Source of the DNA: DATGFB01 sp032160545
GTDB taxonomy: Bacteria > Actinomycetota > Actinomycetes > Mycobacteriales > Jatrophihabitantaceae
Assembly: GCA_032160545.1 (NCBI GenBank)
Contig: JAVHVN010000119.1
Coordinates: 1 to 17,138, forward strand
Length of the DNA: 17,138 bases
Reading direction: 5' to 3'
Made by a program: the position numbers and the translations under genes. Positions 1-10,100 of the stretch are shown here, piece by piece (the first letter of the stretch is position 1; every line of letters starts with the position of its first letter). Below the pieces are notes generated by a model. It was given only the letters and a program-made list of their open reading frames with translations, was not told the DNA's origin and made no database searches.

Positions 1-243
1 GGCGCCGCGTGGTACGCCGACGTGCCGAACCGCCGGTGCGTGCGGGTACGCGAGGGCGGTGCGGTGCTCGACGTCGTCGAGGTGGACCGCGGCTGTTTCG
101 CGTGCATGCTCGGCGGCCCCGACGGCCTCATCCTGTTCGTCCTCGCCGCGACGTGGCGCGGGATGGAGCACATGTTCTCTGACGACCGAACCGGGCAGGT
201 GCTCGCGGTGCCCGCGCCGGCACCGCGATCGGGGCGTCCCTAG
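1..243 (+). CDS. SMP-30/gluconolactonase/LRE family protein, C-terminal fragment
   Basis: This is the 3' end of a gene whose start lies left of the window; 80 codons are visible and it ends at TAG. The frame is open from base 1, and the sequence reads through GAAWYADVPNRRC, then DRGCFACMLGG and LILFVLAATWRG. The GAxWYAD strand and the Cys-containing DRGCFACMLGG strand followed by a hydrophobic LF(V)xAAxW strand are typical of the last blades of the six-bladed beta-propeller of SMP-30-type lactonases and related hydrolases (calcium- or zinc-dependent sugar lactone hydrolysis in characterised members). The tail after the propeller is short, proline-rich and probably disordered. The substrate cannot be told from this fragment. 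The gene is convergent with the DUF1801 gene, and its last bases overlap that gene's stop codon. Confidence 0.8.
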   Translation, partial: GAAWYADVPNRRCVRVREGGAVLDVVEVDRGCFACMLGGPDGLILFVLAATWRGMEHMFSDDRTGQVLAVPAPAPRSGRP

Positions 244-638
244 GCGCCGGTCCCCTTCAGCTTGCGCCACCCACCGGCCCGGTTGTTGGCGATGATCTGC
301 CGAAACATCTCGGCGAGCGCCGGTGCGTTCAGCGTCTCGCCCTGCCGGACCGCTACCGTGCGCGCGGTCTTGTTGTCGTGCCCGGCAGTGATGATTCCCT
401 CGGGGTCCGGGACGATGCCGCCGTCGTACATGAACACGTTCACATGATCCTTGGCGGCGAGCAGCGCGCAGATGTTGCCGTCGAGGACGAAGTAGGGCTG
501 CACCGTGCGCTTGATCGTCTCCATGACCTCGTCGTCGACGGAGTGCACAAGGTCGCGCACCTGATGGCAGATGTCCTGCTGCCACCGGGGCAGCGCGTCG
601 ATGTAGGCGTCGATCCGCGGCTCCTTGACGTAGGTCAT
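240..638 (-). CDS. DUF1801 domain protein (YdhG/YjbR-like fold)
   Basis: A 132-aa cytosolic protein. I choose the ATG at 638, giving MTYVKEPRIDAYIDALPRWQ, because DUF1801 homology begins there and the ATG overlaps the stop codon of the upstream gene (ATGA). The open frame continues to 773, but that part is low-complexity Arg/Pro shadow sequence. Visible family signatures are the N-terminal helix IDAYIDALPxWQ, the central VMETIKRTVQPYF segment (usually E.I.W..P.F), and the strand pair ICALLAAKDHVNVFMYDGG. The C-terminal RQIIANNRAGGWRKLKG is basic. DUF1801 proteins are small alpha/beta proteins related to frataxin-like and YjbR folds, and their biochemical role is unknown. The gene is the second in a two-gene operon with the 124-aa protein. 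Length and motifs look complete. Confidence 0.85.
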   Translation of the reverse strand: MTYVKEPRIDAYIDALPRWQQDICHQVRDLVHSVDDEVMETIKRTVQPYFVLDGNICALLAAKDHVNVFMYDGGIVPDPEGIITAGHDNKTARTVAVRQGETLNAPALAEMFRQIIANNRAGGWRKLKGTGA

Positions 639-1009
639 CCGCCGTCCCGGCTCGCGCGGCGGGCGACGATGCGGTCGATCGCCGCAATGCGCTGGCGGTT
701 GATCTCGGCGAGCTCCACGGTGCGACGGACGATGTCGTCGCGGACCGTCCCCTGGGGGAAGACCATTGCCCACCCGCCGGCCTCGAGCTCAGGGACGCGG
801 GTGACCATCGACTCGGTCTCGACGTGGTGCGTGCCGGCAAATGCGTGGTCGGCATCGACGATGCCGACCAGCACGTGCCCGGGGGGCACATCGGGCATCG
901 CGGCGAGGATCGCGTCGGCGTTCGCGGCGAAGACCGCGGCTACCTCGATCGTGCGCTCGGCGCGCGCCCGCGCCTCGGGGGAGAAACGAGGCTCGTGCAC
1001 GTCGGACAT
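635..1009 (-). CDS. conserved hypothetical protein, 124 aa
   Basis: I do not recognise this family. The start chosen is the ATG at 1009, giving MSDVHEPRFSPEARARAERT. The upstream extension of the frame to 1090 is Arg/Pro-rich and unlikely to be coding. The protein has no signal peptide or membrane segment. It looks alpha/beta: an N-terminal acidic/basic helix to about residue 40, a strand HVLVGIVDADHAF, a His pair in GTHHVETESM, a strand WAMVFPQG, and a final long helix TVELAEINRQRIAAIDRIVARRA that is strongly charged and may be coiled. The stop TGA overlaps the ATG of the DUF1801 gene by 4 bp, so the two are almost certainly co-transcribed and translationally coupled. A TATCCT hexamer ends 6 nt before the ATG and suggests a leaderless transcript. 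Confidence 0.7.
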   Translation of the reverse strand: MSDVHEPRFSPEARARAERTIEVAAVFAANADAILAAMPDVPPGHVLVGIVDADHAFAGTHHVETESMVTRVPELEAGGWAMVFPQGTVRDDIVRRTVELAEINRQRIAAIDRIVARRASRDGG

Positions 1010-1015
1010 CGCCTC

Positions 1016-1021
1016 AGGATA
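1016..1021 (-). promoter_or_regulatory. candidate -10 element (TATCCT) for a leaderless transcript
   Basis: TATCCT fits the actinobacterial -10 pattern TANNNT. It ends 6 nt before the ATG at 1009, so transcription would begin on or next to the start codon. No convincing -35 hexamer is visible; the expected position overlaps the palindrome at 1040-1055. Sequence-based inference only. Confidence 0.4.
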
Positions 1022-1039
1022 GGCGGCACGCCGTCGAGG

Positions 1040-1055
1040 CCGGTCAGCTGATCGG
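1040..1055. promoter_or_regulatory. 16-bp near-palindrome, candidate operator
   Basis: CCGGTCAGCTGATCGG has arms CCGGTCAG and CTGATCGG that match as inverted repeats at 7 of 8 positions, with a perfect TCAGCTGA core. It lies 31-46 bp upstream of the ATG at 1009, over the expected -35 position of the candidate promoter. That is where a repressor dimer could act. No regulator gene is nearby, and in GC-rich DNA a chance match is possible. Confidence 0.3.
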
Positions 1056-1102
1056 CGCGCTCGCGGCCACGAAGACGGAGTAGCACGCATCGTGCGGCCG
1101 GC

Positions 1103-4100
1103 TCACGACGGCTGGCTCACCGTCCATTTCAGGGCGGCAGAGCCGCATGCCGCGGCCACGACGGTGGAACCACCCTCGGGGCGGGTCAAGCAGGTGGTGG
1201 TCAGTTGCCCCCTCGCCGCACCAGAGATACCCGCCACCGGCTGAATCTGCACCGTCGCGCCGGAGGCGGACCCGGGGGGTGGCGGCAGTGCTGCCTTGTT
1301 GGTGCCACCACCCGGATTCAGCACCGGCACCACGCGCCAGAGTTGTGCCGCATTGCCGGTGCACGGTTCCGACGCCACGGGCTGCACGCCCGACGAGTCC
1401 GCCGCGCGAACCGTCAGGCAGAGCCGGGTTCCGTCGGCCGAGGTTCGCACCAGATTCTGCGCGCCCTCAGCATCGGTGGCGCTAGACGTCCAGGTGTCGA
1501 GCGACGCACAGGTGCCGACCACCGCGTCACCGCCCCGCTCGGGGGCGCTGAGGCACGCTCCCGAGGCGATTGTGAACTGACCGGTGATCTGGGAGCTGTT
1601 CGCCGCCCAGAGCTGCGTCGATGAAGCGGGGTTGCACGCGGTCAGGGTCAGCGGACTGGACTGGATCCGCGCCCCGTCCACGGTGTCGAGGCAGTACGCG
1701 GGGGTACCGTCCGCGTTCTTCACCCCGTCGTAGCGGATCAGGGCCTGGCCGCGTCCGACGGGATCGACCAGCCACCCGTGCAGGGCTGCGGGCGTGTCGA
1801 AGGCATCGCGGCACTCACCACCCTTGACCGGCGTGCCGGCGACCACTGTCGTGCCGCCGACCGGAGCGGCCGACAGGCAGACGTTGTCACTGAGCCTCAC
1901 CATCGTGACGAACTTGCTCTGCGCCGTGCCGGCGATCGTGTGGGCGTCCGGATCGGCGGACAGGACCGTCGGGTAGAGCATGCTGATGGCGGTGCCGGCA
2001 GCATCGCGAGCACACGGATCGAGCTCGGCGGTGGCATCGGTCCACGCGTTCGGAATGGTCGCGCACAATCCGCTGGCCTGCTGCGTCAGCTGAACACCGT
2101 CGACGTGCCGCAGTGTCCACTTCTGCAACATCCAGACGTCGGCGCACGACTGGATGTGCAGGTCGTTCCAGATCTGTGCCTGGCTCAGGCACCACACCCC
2201 GTCAGCGGTCTGGATCTTTACCGTGCCGTCGTCCTGGGCGACGACCTTCCACTGCCCCGCGGTGGCATCCGTGCGACAGCTCACCGTGGTCACCGTCGCC
2301 GACGCCGCGTCGAAGCTCGGGCACGGCCAGATCAGCGGCTTCTCGAAGCCGTACACGCCGCGGTCGGCCACCTGCGCGTCAAGGACGAACTGGTGGGTGC
2401 CATAGGCGTTGTTCACGGCGTCGGCGAAGACCTGCTCCTTCACCGTGTTTCCGTCGCCCGCGCACGGGCTCAGCAGTGGAGCCCCCGCAGCGTGCAGACC
2501 GACTGCGGGGATTGTGGTGTTGGGAGCCAGCGGCAGGGTAAGGCAGCTCTGGCCGTCCGCGGCGACGACCTGCACGCGGTCGCTCGGCGAACCCGGCATG
2601 CGCGCGTCGGTGACATGCCCACCAGACGCGTCGAGCACCGGCCATTGGACCTGCGCGCTGTTGTCAAACTCGATACCGGAGTGCCAGTGCTCGAGCCCCG
2701 GGAAGGTATAAGTCCCGTCGCTGTGCCGCAGCGCCTGGTTCGGCCGTAGCAGCCCTGCCGCGCGATAGGGCTCGGCCCAGGTGTCGAGTTCGCTGTTGTC
2801 TGCCGACGGACTCTTCGTCAGATAGGTGATCAACAAGGCCAGCGCGCTCAATACGAGAGCGATGATGAAGCCGACATTCGCGGCGATGGAGAATCCCAGG
2901 AACTCCGCGACCGCGGCAAAAACTCCGGCCGCTCCACCGAACAGCATCATCACCGCCGCGCTGCCCGTCGCAGCAGTGAGCCCCCCTCTCACAAAGAGGA
3001 TGATCGCCTCGGCCATCGTCAGTGCACCTGCCGCGAGATCCATGATGTTGAGGAAGATGATTGCGGCGAAGCCCAACCGTAGGAAGAAATCACTCGCGGC
3101 GAGGGGTTCCCCTGCGACGAGCGCCCTCATGATCTTGGCGAGCCGTTGGGCGTCGGAGAGGACCGCCTTGTCGTTCGCTTGATCTATCGCTGCGCTGATG
3201 TCGATGACGCTGCGCCCTTCTGCAGCGGCATCGGCGCTCGTCAGGTCGGTCTGAACAACCTGCACCATGAGGTTTTGCAGCCTAGCGAGTGTGAATTGAC
3301 CGCCGTTCTTCACTGTCGGATCCAAGCGGTTCAGCTGCTCGGACATCAACTTGGCGTGAGACACGACTTGCGGATCGCTGACGTCGAGGTTGAGCAGGAA
3401 AGCGAAGTATCTCTCCAGGGCCGTGTCGAGGTCCGCGAGTTTGGTGAGTGCATCCGTCGCGGGTTTGTAGAAGATATTCTCTTTGGCGCCCGCCACGATT
3501 CGGTCGTCGACGCTCACCTCGGGGCTGACGAACGTGACGGCGGTCCGGACAGCTCGAAGCCGGCGTTGATGGATGACCTCGTCGAAATGGGGGTCGAGGT
3601 TGTCGAGCTGGGAGACGTCTCGCAGCGTCGTCTTGGTCAGCAGGAAGTTCCGGATCTCTGGCAGCGTCATCTGGCGGCCCTGTGACCGCCGAATCATCTC
3701 CATCTGTACGACCAGCGCCTGTGCGGCGTAGCCCACCCGGCGCTCGGTGTCCATGCCCAGGAACCTCCACGCCTCGACGGGGCCTCCGCGGGCGATGCCC
3801 CACTTGTATTGTTGGGCCTCGACCCGCGCGCGTACGTCCCAGACCGTCAGCGGTCCATCGATCGCTGCGACAAGGCGAATCCACCACGTCGGGTAGGACA
3901 GGGCGACGAACAACTGCTGGGTGACGACGATGGCGTTGTACGGGTCGCTGAGGTCCAACTTGACCCCGGACGACGCGGTGAGCAAGACCCCGAGAAGTGC
4001 GACGATGCCATTCAGCACGCCGGCCTTGTTGAGATCTCCGAGGAAGCCACGCTTGCCCAGGTCGTCGTACTTCTTCGTCGCGGCGGAGAGCAGCTTGTTG

Positions 4101-7100
4101 ACCGTGAAGTCCTTCGGCACCTCCGCGAAGATCTTGATCTTGTCCAGGTCATAGTTGCCCAGGACGCCTTCCCAGTAGAGGTTGTGCGCGATCGCCGTCC
4201 CACGGACGGTGGCCTTCACCTCTGCAAGAACGACATACATGGCGTCCGCCCACGCCTGGTTCAGCCGGTCGAGACCGTCCGGTCCGCTGAGCACGTCGTT
4301 GATATCGAGAGCCGCGAACGCCTCCCTGACCGCGTTGTCGCCGATAGTCGTGGTGAGGTCGTCGGCGAGTGCGGCGTCGGCCCCGCCAACCCACCCGGCC
4401 AGCGTCTTCTGATAGTCGTCCGCCTCGGCAGCGATCGACTTCAGCGCGTTGCCGACCTCACCCGTTGCCTTGTTCGCCCACGCCTCGAACCCGGCGAAGC
4501 CCCGTTGCGCTGCCACCAGGGCGTAGGCAATCGTCGACCAGCTGACATCGGGCAGCGCGGTGCGGTAATCAGCCGCTGTCGTGGCTGCTGCCGCGGCCGT
4601 TGTGGACCACGTGCCATCCGCGTCGCGCGCCGGAGCGCTGAGTCCGGCGGCGGCCCAATAGGTCTTGAACGCGCCGATCAGGTTCCCGGGGCCGAAGCCA
4701 TAGCTCGGTGCCCTGCCGTCACAGAACTCCTGATCGGGGTCGAGTCGGTACAGCGCCCACATCCCGAAGTCATTGAGGTAACGGTTCTGCGCCGCGTCCG
4801 GATCTTCGAAACACTGAAGCTGCTGACCGTCGAAATGGAGTTCCGTCAGCTTGGTGGGCTCGTTGCGAGCCGACGCACCGGCGAACGACGGGTCCAGCGC
4901 CAGCCTCAGCCGGTAGGCGGCGAGGACATAGGCCGCCCCACCGGGTTGCCCCTCCGCCTTCTCCAGTTGACGGTTCGAAATGCCGAGCAGTTCGTAGGCG
5001 CCCTCGACGATCTGCGAGATGGCGTCATAGCCGACGACACCCTCGTTCTGGAGCGCCATCGCGATGGTGTTCAGGTCCACTCCGAGACCGGAGCGAGCCC
5101 CAGGCTGGTCCTGTATCGACGAGGTCGTCATGATCCAGTCGGCGACCTCGACCGATCGCGAGTCGGCGGGGTACGCACTGGGCACCGGCGGACGCCCGTC
5201 GAGCGCCCACAGGCCGCCGGAGATCGACGCGCGCGGGCCGATCGGGCCGCCGGCCGCCTGGCGTGCGTTGAGTCCCTGCTCGTACCTGGCCTCCACCAGC
5301 ACGCCACCTGTGTGGCTCAAGTCTTTGATCACCATCGGATCGCTGCTGCGCGCCACGAGCTGCGCCTGCACCGCCGTCGGGTCGAAGAACTCCGCAGCAT
5401 CGGCCGGCGTGAGATAGGTACGCCCCAGTCCGGACGGTGCAGGCACCGACGTCCCTGAGCCGAGGAATTGAGAGACCGTCATCGCGCGGGACAGGTCCAT
5501 TCGCGGTCCGGCCAGCCCGGCGCCCCTTGATGCGGCGTCCGCCGCGAGATATTCGCTCAGCGTGACCTGATTGCCGCGGTCCTCGAGACTGCTCAGCGCG
5601 GTGGCGTTCTCGTGCGCGGAGCCCAGCCAGGAGTGCAGCGCCGTGCCGAGGGCCGGCGGCAGGGACTGTAGCCCGGCCACCGCCAGCAGCCGGATCGAGT
5701 TGTCCGAGAACTGCAGCGCGATCACCGGTTCCTTGCTGCTGAGCAGCGTGGAGGTTGTGTTCGGCGAACCCACGTTGAACTGGGTGCCCGCAGCGTCGGT
5801 GCCGACTGCCAGGTAATAGCCGTACGACGCGCCCACCGCGCACAGCGGCGCCCCGAATCCCACGAACGCGACAGCGGAGGGGTCGCAGCCGGAGCCGTTC
5901 GCGGTGAGGGAAGGGGCGAGCTCCACCCTCGTGCCGTCCGGCGTGGCAAGCGCATCGCCCGCGACCACGAACTGCGTCGCCGACGGCAACCCGGCGACGG
6001 TGTCGCTGTCGCCTTCGAACGCGACGGCATCGGTGGTCAGGAGGCGCCGATCCGGAGCGCGGACATCGACCTCGTTGCTCAGCATCGGTACGAGCGCGGC
6101 GAAGATGGCGTCGTTCACCGTGTTGTTGAGGTCGCAGAGCCGGAATGCGGGAGTGCCGGCAGCCATGCGCAGGATGAGCACCTCGCGGTAGGGCGCGCCC
6201 GCGGCGGTGGTGGGAACGAACCCGTAGGCAGCGTGGGCGACAGTAGCTGCGGCGATCTGGCTGCAGTCACCGAAGGCCTGCAGCCCGGGATCCACCACCA
6301 GGGACTTGGTGAGGTCATAGATGACGCCGTCGTCGATGACGGACGCCGGGTCGGCGAGCAGCGGCTGCAGCGCCGTACCCGGAATGGCGTCGAACGACTG
6401 GACCAGCGTGAATCCGTCGGGCCGATACCCGCCCGGACTGAGGTAGTCGTACGCGACGGGAGTGATCGGTTGGCCCTTCGGAGCGCCGTCGTCCGGTGGC
6501 GTTGTGGCGTCCACGTTCTGTCGATAGAGATAGTCGTGCATGGCCGAACCGCCCGCATCGACCATCGTGCCGTCGGGGCGCAGGCCGTTCGGAACGGCAA
6601 TGATCTGGTTCGCGACCTGGATCGCCATGAGGGCGAACCCTGACTTGATCCCCGCCGAGTCCGTCGCATAGGCGAGCGTTGCCCATGGGAGGTGCCAGAC
6701 CGCGCCGGAGTCGGCATAGAACGTCGCGGCTTCGAGCCCGAGGATGTCCAGTTCGCCGGCGAGCGTCCCGGTCACGACGCGGTACGCGAGGTACGTGCCG
6801 TCCCGCTTCACTGTGTTCGGATCCTTCGGCGCGGTGACAGCGCTCGTCGGGGACGCGATGTGGTCGTCGCTGACGGCGAGCAGGGCGTCGGCCGCGGGAT
6901 ACGCCGACGGCAGCTTCACCAGGTCCGGGCGGGCCATCTGCGTCGGCACGTTGTCGGGGTCGATCCAGCTCGACCCGTACAACGCCGCGGTGCTGCCCGA
7001 CAGGTTGCGGGCCGTCAACGGGACTGCCCAGACCTGCTTGTCGGCGGAGTCCGTCAAGCAGAGCAGCCAACGCTGGACCGGGTCCAGGCAGTACGCGGCC

Positions 7101-10100
7101 GTGTCGATCGTGTGGTTCGGCCAGTCCTGTCCGTTACCCACGCTCGGAGCGCCGCCTGGTTTGCCGACGACGGTGCTGCTCTTACCGTTACCGTCGGAGA
7201 ACGTGCACGCGACCGCGCCAGGGGTGACGGCGGACGCCTGACAGTCGCCGCTGCCTGCAGTCATGACGGTGACGTGATCGGCGACATCGGCCGGGTTGTT
7301 CCAACCGTAGGTGTGGCCCGGATCGAGCTGCCACCAGGTAGCCGACGGGCTCGGTGCTGAGGTGAGCTCCGCCGGTGGTTTCTGCTTGTCCAACCAGGTG
7401 GCGAAGAACTCTGATGACAGCGACAACGCTGTGGGCGTGTCCGCCGTCAGGCCGATCTGTACGTCCCTGACGGCATGGAGGTGACGGTTCTGATCGGAGA
7501 AACAGACCAGCCAGCCGGCCTGCGGATCGTGACAATATGCCGCGTTGGTGACCTTCACCGGAGTTGCACCCACCGGCGCCGCCACCTGGGTGACGCCGTT
7601 CGTCATCGTGAGCTTCAGATCGTCATTGGCGGTGAAGACACAGAATGGGGCGGCAGGGTCGGCCACACTGCACACGTTGGCGGCCGGGGACACCGAGACG
7701 TCGCCGGCCACCTTCGCCCGGTCGCTCCAGAAGTACAGGGTCGTCGGCGAGATCAGGTCGCGCGCCGCCGCCTCACCGCAGGGCAGTTCGACCATCGGCG
7801 CCACTCCGAACAACCAGCCGTCGCCGCCCGGATCGTCGCTGGATCGGTCGGAGTTGTGGTGATCACCCGGGGTGCAGGACGTCGGCGCAGCCACGGCCGA
7901 CACGGTGAGCTTGGCCTGCGCGACCATCACCCCGTTGGTGGCTTTCACGACGTAGATTGCGGCCGTCGTGGCGGTGCAGTGCGAGTCGCTGCAGTTGTCG
8001 GCACCGGTTTGCAGGGTGGTCCCGGTGCTGTCGTAAAGGTTCAGCCATACCCAGCGGGCCGGGGTCGAACTGTCGACGTAGCCGATTCGGACCGTTCCCA
8101 GAGCGGTGTTCTGCGCGTCGTAGGCAGTGAGCACATAGCTCTGGATCTGCCCGGCCGACAGGGTTGCATCGGCGGGCGTCAAGGCGATGTGGTCGGCAAC
8201 ATCGATCGCCACGGTGTCGTGGAGCCCCTTGTAATTTGCGGTGATCGTGTGGTGTCCGGCGGCAGTGGCGGTGCAGACGTTCGCGGTGCACGAGAATCCG
8301 TCCGCAGTGATCGTCGCCGCCTTCGATACGTCGGCTTGCGGTGTACCGGCACCGTCGAAGGTGCGTACTGTCACCGTCACCTTTTCGCCTTGCAGGACAG
8401 GTGAACTCGGTGCGTACGAGACCCCGATGTGATCCGGCGGCGGCGTGCCGCTTCCGACGGTGATCGTCGTCTGCGCGACCGGCTTGCTACCTCGCCAGGC
8501 CGCCGTCACGTGATACATCCCCGGCTGCGCGGCGGAGCACTGGCTGCTGACGCAGCGCGCGCCGTCGGTCGACGTGAAATCCGTCTGCCCGGTGACGTCC
8601 CAGATACCCCGAGCGTCCTTGCCGGTAGCGGTGAAGGTCACCGACTGGTCGGCTTCAAGCGGCCCCGAGATGTCACGTTGCAACGTCAAGGTCGTGGGCA
8701 CACGCAGCACCGTGAATCCCACGCTGTCGGTGAGCCCGGCGAATGCGGCGCGCGCGACGGTGGTGCCCTCGGTGCCGACGACACAGCTCCCGGTCGCGTC
8801 GCACGTGCCGCTGGGGTCCAAGGTCAGGGTCGCGTCGGAGGTGACATCGCCGAGGCTCACCCCGCTGGCGTACGCGGTCACCGCGAATTTGTACGTTCCG
8901 TGTTCAGCGATGTAGGGCTTGACAACGACCGGAGCGACGTAGATGTGGTCCGCGGCCTTGGCCGTGAACACCGCGACACTAGTGGCGGTCTTGCCGGTGG
9001 ACAGGACGTAGGAAGCAGTGACCGTGTGCGCGCCCGCAGCGGAGGCCGAGCATCGACTGGCTGCACACGACCCGTCCGGTGCGATCGTGTAGCTGGCGTC
9101 GAGCGACTTGCGGGCCAGGTTGCCGTACCGGTCGTATCCGGCGCTGTTGTACGCCACCCTCTTTCCCACGGCCACGGCATTCGCGAGCTTGGCCGGGCCG
9201 ATCTGGATCCGAGCGATGGGCCCGGCCTGCACCGTGACCGTCGCTGTGGCAGAGAACGTCCCGTAGCGTGCGGTCAGCGTGTATGCGCCTGCCTTCCGAG
9301 TCGTGCAGCTGAGCGTCGTGGTCGCACCGGCCGCTATCGGGGCGCAACCCACATTCGCTGTTGCCGGCGTCGCCGACACCACTGACACGCCGGTCACGTC
9401 CACGGTCCCGAGCGGAGTATCGGCCCGGACGCTCGCCGTCGTCGCCGTACCAGCCGTCGGAGTCGAATTGCTGACGGCCAGGGTGATGCCGGTGGCGTTG
9501 GATGCCCCGATCGGAACCGACGTGGTGCTGTCGATCGGGCCGAGCAGCCGCTGACCTGCCGGGTCCGCCGGTGAACCCCCGAACCCTGCTGTCGGGAGGG
9601 AGTAGACCTTTCCACCAACGACGAAGATCACCCGTTCGGCCTGCGCGGGGCAGAAGGTTCCGAAGTCAGCATCGGTGAAGCAGCCATACCCGAATCCCAC
9701 ATCGGTTATCCGGATCGGCAAGCCCGTCTGCCCTACCGGCAACAGGTAAGCAGCCGTAGCCGGACCGGAGATGGTGTCGGTTTGCAGCAGCGACAACGCG
9801 GCGACCTTGGCCCCGGTGTAGTCCTGGATGTCGTACTCGATCGACCCGGGATAGATGGGGTCCCGCGTGGAGGCAACCGTGTGCATCGCACGCGACTGCG
9901 AGTAGTCGGGTGCGGAGGAATTCTCCGGAACGGGTGCCGATCCGTCGTTCACCTCGTAGATGTGATCATCGGCGAGAGGGGGCTGCCCTACCGTCGCCAG
10001 CAAGCTGGTGTCGAACGGCCGGGGCGGCGGCTGGTGGCCCAGCTGATTGGCGAATACGTCGGAGGCGAGAAGTTTGGCTCCGGCGTCGATGGTCTGCGGG

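Noticed and set aside
1090..1108. Hairpin TCGTG...CACGA at the end of the giant gene as a terminator
   Set aside because: Only five base pairs with a GC-rich loop, it overlaps the stop codon itself and has no T-tract.
3809..5458. A plus-strand open frame of 549 codons opposite the giant gene
   Set aside because: It lies wholly antisense to the helical domain of the giant protein and shows no recognisable motif. The same holds for long plus-strand frames at 1778-2749, 7475-8404 and 8429-9385.
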